Under the pieces are notes generated by a model that did not search any database, had not been told where the DNA came from, and worked only from the letters and a program-made list of their open reading frames with translations. This document shows positions 42,434 to 50,678 of a stretch of 50,678 nucleotides of DNA, piece by piece. The first letter of the stretch is position 1, and each line of letters begins with the position of its first letter. The position numbers and the translations under genes are program-made. The DNA is taken from positions 1 through 50,678 of the forward strand of contig NW_013652785.1 in assembly GCF_000499385.1 (NCBI RefSeq), in the 5' to 3' direction. This stretch comes from Eimeria necatrix. Lineage: Eukaryota > Apicomplexa > Conoidasida > Eucoccidiorida > Eimeriidae.

Positions 42434-43228
42434 CTAGGGCGACCTGCTACACATGAACGGCCACACAGCTTGCTGCGTTTGGTAAGGGTATTGGTACGCC
42501 GACATGCGAGTTCGGAAACCTACGAGCATTGTTGCTGCCAGACAATTATCGCTGCCATGTAAAGATATGCTGTAAAGCACTGTATGGGCACGCGGTTGCG
42601 ACTGCTGGGATTGTAAACCACAGGATGGCTTTGAAGAGCTTCGACAACTGGCGGGCTTGCCGTTTTTAAACAGTGTGAGGCTAGAAGCACTAGTATTAGC
42701 AAGTATTCGTCTCCCTTGACACATAAGCTTTGATGCGTGGAAGACTCCCCGATTGGAGTGTAACAAACCCCCATGTATCGAGTGTCCTGTGCCTTTTGGT
42801 GGATGACGCACCCCGCAGCGAGCTGCACTCAAGTGTCCTAGATGCCAAAATTGCATGCAGCCCACTTTGAAAAGTGTAGTGCCTGGATAAACGGGTTGCC
42901 CTTCACTTGGAAGCAAAACATGCATGTTGGGCTCTTGCTCTACACAGCATGAAAGGCGTAACAGAACCTCACGCCGCGCCCCAAGCAGGCGCAGAGAACC
43001 CCTTTGTAGTTTGGATGGGATGTGGGAGGAACAGTTAGTACGCAAGCGCATCAGTCGAATAATGCCTTGTTTGAGGGCGTTCGTCCACTTGAGCCGTACA
43101 CGTTTGAAAATAGTGAGAACGGAACCCGCACAACGCTTGCTGAATGCGCCATGCACACGTTGTAGCAAGCCCGTCCAGGGCAATAAGCAAGAATGTGTTA
43201 ATAAATACAAGTGGTTTATCTGGTGCAA
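42434..43228 (-). CDS. Longest frame of the right arm, 264 residues, unrecognised
   Basis: ATG at 43228, stop at 42434. The N terminus is mildly hydrophobic (MHQINHLYLLTHSCLLPWTG); the body is Arg/Ser/Cys-rich, with GVRHPPKGTGHSIHGG and SSLTLFKNGKPASC. With about one codon in twenty expected to be a stop, a frame this long is unlikely by chance in 16.6 kb. It shares MRLRT[SN]CS with the minus-strand frame at 39840-39316. The opposite strand carries a shorter frame (42924-43265) with EQLVRKRI from the same bases. No domain is recognised; a decayed gene is possible. Confidence 0.35.
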   Translation of the reverse strand: MHQINHLYLLTHSCLLPWTGLLQRVHGAFSKRCAGSVLTIFKRVRLKWTNALKQGIIRLMRLRTNCSSHIPSKLQRGSLRLLGARREVLLRLSCCVEQEPNMHVLLPSEGQPVYPGTTLFKVGCMQFWHLGHLSAARCGVRHPPKGTGHSIHGGLLHSNRGVFHASKLMCQGRRILANTSASSLTLFKNGKPASCRSSSKPSCGLQSQQSQPRAHTVLYSISLHGSDNCLAATMLVGFRTRMSAYQYPYQTQQAVWPFMCSRSP

Positions 43229-43527
43229 CTGTCAAACTGAGTTTGTGTGGACACTGCCGTTGTAGGCCTTGATAGTCTTCCGCAAGTCCCATTGGGTCGA
43301 GTGTTGGCAGTACTGGGGATCACTTCGCTGCTCCCAGCACAGAGGCGAAGTAATTGACTGTGCTAAACCTTTTCAGTTGGGCTTACAGAGAATGCACAGT
43401 CCTTTGCCGGCATCGTGTTTAAGTCGGTGATGAGATCATGCAAATGTACCGACGAATCTAGCCCTCGATAATTCCGATAGAGTACGAATTTCGATGGCTC
43501 CACGCCAAAGCCTATAACGTTGACAAA

Positions 43528-43975
43528 ATGGCGTGCCTCACGTTTGAACAGTTGGGTGAGGTGCTGAAAAGCCTTGCCAGGTGTCTTGGCAACGTAAATA
43601 AGCGCCATGCGAATGTAACTACTATTTTATTACGTCGCGGCGCCGTTAATTTATCTGGCGCATTTGCTCTGACGTCGAAGTCACCGTTGCTTCCAGCTGG
43701 TTACAAACGCTAACCGAATGCGTAGCAGGATCGGCCTTCTTTGTAGCCGTGTATGTTGTGATGATCTGGTAAGCTTGACGGACCCGCAGCAGGCTTTAGC
43801 AAAACTGTTCGGCGTTGGACGTTACCTGCGTCTTTTCTCAAAAGATAGAGGCTTTGGGGCCGCATTTGCAACATTTGAATTGGATCCGGTCACTGCAGTG
43901 ATGCGCACAACGCTTTCTTTGGAGCCTGTGTACTTTAGTCGTTATGCAGTGATTGCGATTTTCGATGGCAGCTAA
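43528..43975 (+). CDS. Two adjacent exon-like frames
   Basis: 43528-43713 starts at an ATG in good context (CAAAATGG) and reads MACLTFEQLGEVLKSLAR. 43718-43975 reads LFGVGRYLRLFSKDRGFGAA and ends FSRYAVIAIFDGS before TAA. Both look protein-like and lack low complexity, and they lie four bases apart in different frames, suggesting either a short intron not located here or a frameshift in a decayed gene. The minus strand at 43608-43363 also has a plausible frame. No family is recognised. Confidence 0.25.
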
Positions 43976-46450
43976 TGTTTTCTGGTGCCTCGGCTAGTGC
44001 ATGAGCTTACTGTGCGCCGGAATTATCGCCTCCGATGCCACGCAATGCATGAGCAAGCGAACGTGCATTGACAGCGTATGGCGTGTACCGCAGCAAGACG
44101 CGTAGTTTCAAATTATCTAAGCAGTGGCACAGCACGACGGGAGCCTGGAGTGATCAAATCCATACTGGACAACAAACGTGCTGCGCTGTGTGTTTCTTAG
44201 CATTTGAGCGTTGAACAGGAGGCGTGACTACCGTCAAAGTCTCCACTGTTTTTGCCACGATTTTGTGTCCACTGTTTTCGCCACTATTTCGTGCATCCGC
44301 CGTTTGTAGCTGTTTGTAAGAGCGTTTCAGTTTTCGGGCTATCATCCTGTAGAGTTACAGCACAGCCAAAAGGCAGAAAGAGGTTCGTACCGTTGACGGA
44401 GTTGTGCAATGCTTGAAGCCAATATGTGCTGTATAACGCCGTATTTTCAGCTGCAGCTTGATTCTGAGCTGGCGTTTCTGTGGAGCAGTTCAATTACGGC
44501 GATATGCTTCAAGTCACGTCAGTTGAAGGACTAATCAGCAAGAGACCGGGTGCCCGGTTGTTTTCGATTCTGACATCGTGTAGCCAGTACGCTGTTGCAA
44601 AGGCACATGCACCTCTGATTCAACGCGAATTGGAGGTCTGCATGCAGGCAAGAAGAAAAAGCCTTTTTTGTCTTCTGGCTTGTGACTTTTAACTACGCTG
44701 AGGGTACGCTCACTGTAACCGGGCAACCAGAGAAAGCTGACAATTACGTTTCTTCGCCATCTACTTCCGGTGTGCCCCGGATAAGAAAGCTGCCCTAGCC
44801 AACGAAGTGCCCGTTTCTTGGGGAAATTTCTTTCTTATACGTTTGCAGTGCTTACATGAGCCATGATGCGTAATGGCTCTACGCCTTCAGGCAGCACAGC
44901 AGGGAGAGAAAACGTTGGATGTCATAGCTACGCCCCAATTGCAGCATAATGACTGTGGCAGCCTTGTTTCTGTGCTATCCTTTGGCCGAGCACAGCAAAG
45001 GCGATTCGGGAAATGGTAGTCTACGGTCAACTAGCTCGTTCGAATAACAAATTTCTTTCTTTAAGTTTGAGATTGGTCAGAAACTCGACCACAATATTTG
45101 GTTGCAGCAAGTCTATTCTGGCACGCTAGATCATAAGTCAACTAATCAAATATCGACTGCAGATTTCCCCTAGCGCCTTCTGGAATCGTGTGGGCCAGTG
45201 AGAGAGATGAATGCGGATCGCTTCAGAGAGTAAGGGTGCTACGTTAGCACAAACAGGCGTGGAGTATGCTGAAGTAAGCGTTGCGGAATATTAATCTTTT
45301 GTAATCGCACGATAGCAGTTATTGTGCCTCATAGCGATGCTGAACTGAGCGGTGTGCTACCAAATGGAGCAAACGCAAGAACATACTGCTCTACTTGCAA
45401 ATGATGAGGGGTCGGTGACCTACGACGTCGCTTAATTGTGTCATGGACTCCCAAATTTGTTTCAAGTACAGCGGCAGCCTGCGCGCATGGATTGATGCCT
45501 GCACCAATGTATTACACCTATGCATGCCCATGGCTTGTTTACACCGGACCCTCTGACAAAATAGTGCACTATTAAAAATTCTTTTTCTGGGGTTCTACTG
45601 TCCAAAGAACATGCACAAGCCAATTTTGGAGGCGCGCAAGCTACTTTTGCTGTCTCGGTCCAGAGGCGAACGCCCTAGAACACAATGTTTTCAGTTATTG
45701 TGGCTGAGTGTCTTGGCATTTCAACCAGATTGTAGGTCGTATTTGCGGCAAACCTTAAGGACAAAAGTCCTTGATTTCGTGAGTACACGTAGACTTGGGT
45801 TTCAAAGTGTCTGTCGGCGTTTGCTAGCAACGAGAAAAGATAATGGGGTTAGCGCTGTTCAGTTACTTCACCCAGTGCGCGGCTGACATACAAAAAAATT
45901 TTCCCACTAGCTGTGCGCCATTGCGTACATCAAAGCGGCTGGTGTGAGGGAGTTGCCAGTTGCTGCCGCTTGGCTGTTGAACTAATAGTGTTCCAGCGCT
46001 GCCCAAAAATGCAGTGCATTTGGCCCTGCGTGATGTGCAGTTCTCGCTGGTTGCCTGTGTGGTATGCTGAAGGTTGGAAGTCTGTGGCTTCACCACAATA
46101 GCGTAAAATTGGATTTACTGATCGTCGGCGAGCAGCTGCCAAGTTTGTTTCCTGCCGCTGACATGCAGACGTTCGGAGTGTTGTAGAGTACACTGTGAAT
46201 AGTTACAACTGTACAATGTAAGCTGACCAGAGCGCTTGATGTGTGCTCGACATGTGGTGGCTTCAGGACGAGGACGTGAGTCATTTACAACTGATCCAGA
46301 CACCCAACACAAACCCTGCATCGTTTACGTAACAATAATGAGTGTGAGACAAAACATGTGAATTCCATAGTGAGCGTTTCAAAAGATCATTTGGTTTAGT
46401 GAAAGGATACCAGCGTTACGTGATACCTGCAGTATGGAACGGCGTATATG

Positions 46451-46560
<110 letters not shown>

Positions 46561-47664
46561 TCACAGCACGTGTATACGAAAGAGGCCAACTCCACATACA
46601 GGCGATGCCACGTTTGTGCCTTCAGTTTAGGCATGTGTAGGAGAATTGAGCTACTATCAATTGAGCGAGCAGCAGCGCTTGCCTCTCATTTTTCACATCT
46701 ACTTCTGCAGTGTGTCAGTAAAAAATTGCTTTTTTTGTACATGCCCTGGGTTAAAACAGCTGCTTTACTATTGTAACACTTATGAACTTTGATACATTGT
46801 AATCTGGCGGTGCCTTGAAGAGGTAATGTAGGAGTGCTACTTGAGTATTCGCTGCAGCCTATCCGCGGATGCGCAAAGGAGATACCGCGCGTTCAAAACA
46901 GGCCACTGTGCTGTAGCGCGCTAAGTTTCTCGGGCAGGAGATTCCAGCTTGGCTGCCAGCATGCTGGAGAAGCCGAATAGCACCTCCAACAGTGTATGGG
47001 CAAGCCAAAGCTTGACTTACGAGGCAGCAATGGAGCCAGCTCTCCGCTTAGGGCCTAGGATGTTTTGGCGCCGCATCAGTGTTATTCGTTAAGAAGCTTC
47101 GCATGATGAATCAATCGGAAGGTCAATCAACTGAGTGGAATGATCATTGCCAGGAAGCATTTGGCGCACGTGATCTTTATCCTTGATATGGCATTGTTGC
47201 GGCAGAAGACACTGCATTGTCAATGGATGAATATTTGAACTTCAGCACTTCTGTCCGCCTCACGTCTTTGTTGCGTGTTTCGCCGTGCTCAGTTGATTTT
47301 AGAATTCCTTTTACGATGCATGCAATGCTTGTCAGGGTCCAATGGCTTAGTTCGTCAGCCGTATGAGTTGAGCAAAATGAACAAACACGTCTGTCTGCAG
47401 TACGCTGCGCGTCTTTAGAAGTCGATAGGTTTCCTGACAGGCAGAAATCAATGATGACAAGCGTCTTAACCTAATTCTGTTCCTAGCATCTGAGCATTGT
47501 ATTTCGTCTAGTGCCAGATTTCGGTTTGTGCAGTGCTGCAGCATACCTCACCATAACCGGACAGGAGATTTCAAGTGGGAGTCTTAGACGTGTTCTGGAT
47601 GTTGTTATGCGTGCCTTCGCCTAAAAATGCTGCAGTCGATCAGTAAGCTGCAGTTTAACTTCAG

Positions 47665-47862
47665 ATGCCTGGAGCACAAAACCTCGCGCCTTGTACGAAG
47701 CCTTTGAGCACGAGTCTATACATCAGGAATGCAGAACACGCACTTTCGCGCTGCATTCTTGCTCAAAACGCGAACTCTGCATCAGTTTGTGCGTCAACAA
47801 CAATTCTTGATGGGGTTGCGCACCAACTTCATTTATGCAATCCTTTAGATACACTCTTGTAA
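47665..47862 (+). CDS. Candidate 65-residue frame
   Basis: ATG at 47665, TAA at 47860-47862. It reads MPGAQNLAPCTKPLSTSLYI and HALSRCILAQNANSASVCAS; composition is protein-like and without repeats. No splice partners or family are seen. Chance cannot be excluded. Confidence 0.2.
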   Translation: MPGAQNLAPCTKPLSTSLYIRNAEHALSRCILAQNANSASVCASTTILDGVAHQLHLCNPLDTLL

Positions 47863-49441
47863 TACAATTGTGCGTCAGCTAGCTCCTGGGGGCTTTTGGA
47901 CTTTTCTTTTGCATGCCACCTCGCTTTCGCAACACAGGTAACACATCCGTTGCCCTTTGCATTGCTCTCCTCCTTTAGAAAGGTAAGTACAGACACAGGC
48001 AAAGTGAGAGAAGCACACCTATGAGGCAGAATTGCTCCGAACTCCTGCCTCAACCGGTTTGATATCGTGCATCGGCGATGGCGCCCGAAAGCATCAACAA
48101 TGGGTCTGCAGACGGGGTTGCTTTGGGAGCGAATCAGTAGTGCTGGAGCTAGTCGAGCCCTATCTGCAGCATGCGCCTTTCGATTACTTTATTAATGTAT
48201 TCTTTAGCGCGACGCAAACACCGCTGGAAAGTGAAGATTAGCGAGGTGGGCAGGAAGTATGTGACGAGCCAAGAATCATGCGCGTGCAGCGAGCCAGACA
48301 CTACGTTGTGCAGCGCTCACCAAAGTAAAAAGCCGTCTGTCTTTCTGGTCTAGGTAGCGGGCGGACATAAAATCGCCGCCACGTTTGCAACCCTTCTTGC
48401 CAAGAGTTAGTTACTAATTCCTCTTCATACCATCATAAGCGCTGAGCTCCAAAAGGTTTGCCTGTGCAGCAAACAATGCCAGGATTACCCGACGGCTGTT
48501 GCGCTCTTTCAGTGATTTTTTACACCGCTTCAAATTTGTGTTGACAGTTTCTGGAAGAAGTACATCTTCCAGAACGTAGCGCACGTGACAGCTGAAATAG
48601 TTTGTCCCAGAAGGTGCGCGATCTTTGTCTTGCAAGTGGCTCCGGTGCAATCGATAGACGTCATGGACGTTAACTTTGAGCCAGCGCAGTCGCAGACCAG
48701 TCTCCATATACCTTCCCTGAACGCTGATTAGGTTCCTGGCGCGCTGCAGGACATGCTGCAATTTTTTTGCCTGCCAGACAAGGTGCTGTCACCCTTGCTG
48801 AAACCATATCTCCCTAGAGGGTACGCGCTTTGTTTTGGCGTATGCAAGTGGCTCCTTTGTAATTTTTAGCGTACAGGGCACTCATATTGAATTTAAGGCA
48901 ATGCTCTCGCACTCCAATCTGCAGCAGTGTTGAATTTGCTTGAATTCAAAACTCAGCATCCTCTTATTCACGCATAACTAATTTTGAAAATTCTCCGTAG
49001 ACTCAAGATATTTTTTATTGCTTCTGCTGTTTCTCGCTATTGGAAAAGCTTTTGGAGTAAAAAGTAACTTGATGCTGTAGAACAGTTTCTTTGTAGTAGG
49101 CATGGACCGTAAGCTGCAAATTGCCTGCACTGCTGTTGAGTGAATGATAGTGCCAGGACTGCGCTGCTGAGCAGCACCAGGGAAAACGATGATAGCTCGT
49201 TTTAAACAGCCGCTGCTCTTTTTTCAGTGCCTAGCCTAGAGGAGACGCACTCTTGTGCAGGGATACAGCACGCTCTTGCATGGGCTTGTTGTTGATGTTT
49301 TGCGTGCCCCATAGTAATCAAGATGCCCAATCCAAGCCGACCAGAATTTGTTTCCCTTAATGCGTGAAGTAGCTTCAATAATTTGTCCTGTTTAGATAGT
49401 CTTCTAAGAAATGCTCATTTGTAGGTCGCACTAATTTTTAG

Positions 49442-49696
49442 ATGTCTGCAGGAGTAAATCCCTACCAACGACGAAAGGTGCAGTGGTGCCACCAAACAGC
49501 TAACACCCAAATAAAGGCTACTTGCCTAGCTCGATTGAATCCGAACAGATTGTGCGTTCTCCTGCGGTTGAGCAATGCAGCACTCTTGGACGGGCTACTA
49601 AAGTTCTGTGCTGGTGATAACGGGCTGCTGAAGTTTTGTGCTGACGTTGATGCCCTTCCACTATCCTCTGTGATGGTTATGTGGTCAAAGCTTTAG
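49442..49696 (+). CDS. Candidate 84-residue protein with internal 10-residue repeat
   Basis: ATG at 49442; stop at 49694-49696. It starts MSAGVNPYQRRKVQWCHQT. Residues around 50-70 hold two adjacent decapeptides, GLLKFCAGDN and GLLKFCADVD, encoded by a 30-bp direct repeat (49591 and 49621). Within the shared GLLKFCA stretch all three base differences are silent (CTA/CTG twice, TTC/TTT), which suggests that this frame was under protein-level constraint after the duplication. No family is recognised. Confidence 0.4.
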   Translation: MSAGVNPYQRRKVQWCHQTANTQIKATCLARLNPNRLCVLLRLSNAALLDGLLKFCAGDNGLLKFCADVDALPLSSVMVMWSKL

Positions 49697-50678
49697 CCCA
49701 CTTCAATGCCAGTACGTTTAAGGCACTTCACAGGTTCAAGGGCACTCCCCCCTGTTATCTGCGTTGTCACTGGCTGTCTACGAGTACATACTTGCAGCTT
49801 GCTTGTGCGCCAGCCTTGCGGGGTGGCAGCAATTGGCAGAGGCTCGATACAATGTGCAGTGTCCGCTTCATGCAACAAACAAGCGCTGGTGGCGTGCACG
49901 CAGCACTGAAACTTTTCTGTTGCCACTCACCTTCAGAATGTGGGTTGCTGTGCGAAAGCATATGCATTGCTGCATCCATGGCGTTAATGCTAGGCACTGC
50001 GCCCAAAGTACGCTCAAATGAAAGGACGCAATGCACGAAAATTCGGAAATGAGTGCCAGCTACCCTAAGAAACGCTTGCACGCGATTGCACTTTGTCCCA
50101 ATGGGTCGTCAAACAAGTAGAGGCAACCAAAAAAACATGCATTTCAAGGGCAACTCACACTTACTCGTACTGGACGCTAAGCTACAGAAATGCAAACCGC
50201 TGCACAGGAAGTGAGTAAACGGCTGAAATAATTATAGCCTATTCGCGTTGTAAATGTAAATACGCAGCGTGCGACATACTACCCGTTTTGTTCACTTCTA
50301 GAGCATTCTTATGTTTTATTTGCATTTTTGGAAAAAATACATGGCACACCACCAACAGCGAGGATTTAACGACCCACAGTAAAGAACGATGAACTGCTCC
50401 ACAAGTTTTCGATTACATGAATAGGAACTGCGTTCAAATGGACTGTTAGCGGACCTGCTCCACAAGATATATAAATTGGGCGAAAATGAAATGATGTCAA
50501 AAATCATTTGCATACTCTGCATCTCCAAGCTTCAGGTTGAGTGGGTACCTTGTTGTTGAAAGTCGTAAGCTGGTTGCTTGTTAGCCGGGGATTGCATTCA
50601 ACATTAAAAGGCAGATACTGGATAAGCTGAATGGGAACTCTCGTCTTGTTGTGCGAGCCACTAAGTGCGCAGCCAGCT

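Noticed and set aside
44241..44290. Short direct repeat of TCCACTGTTTT
   Set aside because: Two imperfect copies of about 20 bases with no coding or structural significance.

Overview
The window looks like nuclear DNA of a coccidian apicomplexan, most probably Eimeria. The argument is threefold. CAG triplet repeats are extremely dense and run through exons and introns alike, giving long glutamine, alanine and serine runs. Genes are mostly split by short GT-AG introns. Two conserved eukaryotic housekeeping genes can be read: a caspase-like proteasome beta1 subunit (25861-26583) and the spliceosomal zinc-finger protein ZMAT2/Snu23 (four exons, 28063-30112). There is no bacterial, organellar or viral signature.

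Layout. At 1-105 lies the 3' end of a gene that enters from outside the window. At 1674-3728 (minus) is a 684-residue Q-rich protein whose Dpy-30-like docking domain and EF-hand-like segment are each split by low-complexity insertions. At 4241-6154 (minus) is a probable intron-rich gene whose first exon encodes a signal peptide. At 6791-15742 (plus) one uninterrupted 2983-residue reading frame carries polyQ, polyS and polyA tracts, six copies of an indel-free 27-residue module, and a C-terminal cluster of nine cysteines. At 17106-17614 are two exons of an unrecognised gene. A perfect 479-bp tandem duplication (19393-20350) precedes a multi-exon Q-rich coiled-coil gene (20426 to about 22.7 or 23.5 kb). 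The proteasome and ZMAT2 genes follow. At 32283-34028 are a candidate membrane protein and a Ser/Arg-rich exon, separated by a degenerate GCT/GTG-rich stretch.

Near 34.1 kb the sequence changes character. From there to 50678 there are almost no CAG repeats and no convincing conserved gene, only short exon-like frames, small direct repeats and one compound microsatellite. This fits the alternation of repeat-rich and repeat-poor segments reported for Eimeria chromosomes. Two frames on the same strand here share an octapeptide. Another small frame holds a 10-residue tandem repeat whose two copies differ silently in their conserved core, so decayed or intron-rich genes may hide in this arm.

The genes do not form an obvious pathway. 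They are a typical eukaryotic mixture of proteostasis, splicing, a possible flagellar protein (Eimeria microgametes are flagellate) and several lineage-specific low-complexity proteins. Gene models were built by eye from reading frames and splice consensus, with no alignment or transcript data.
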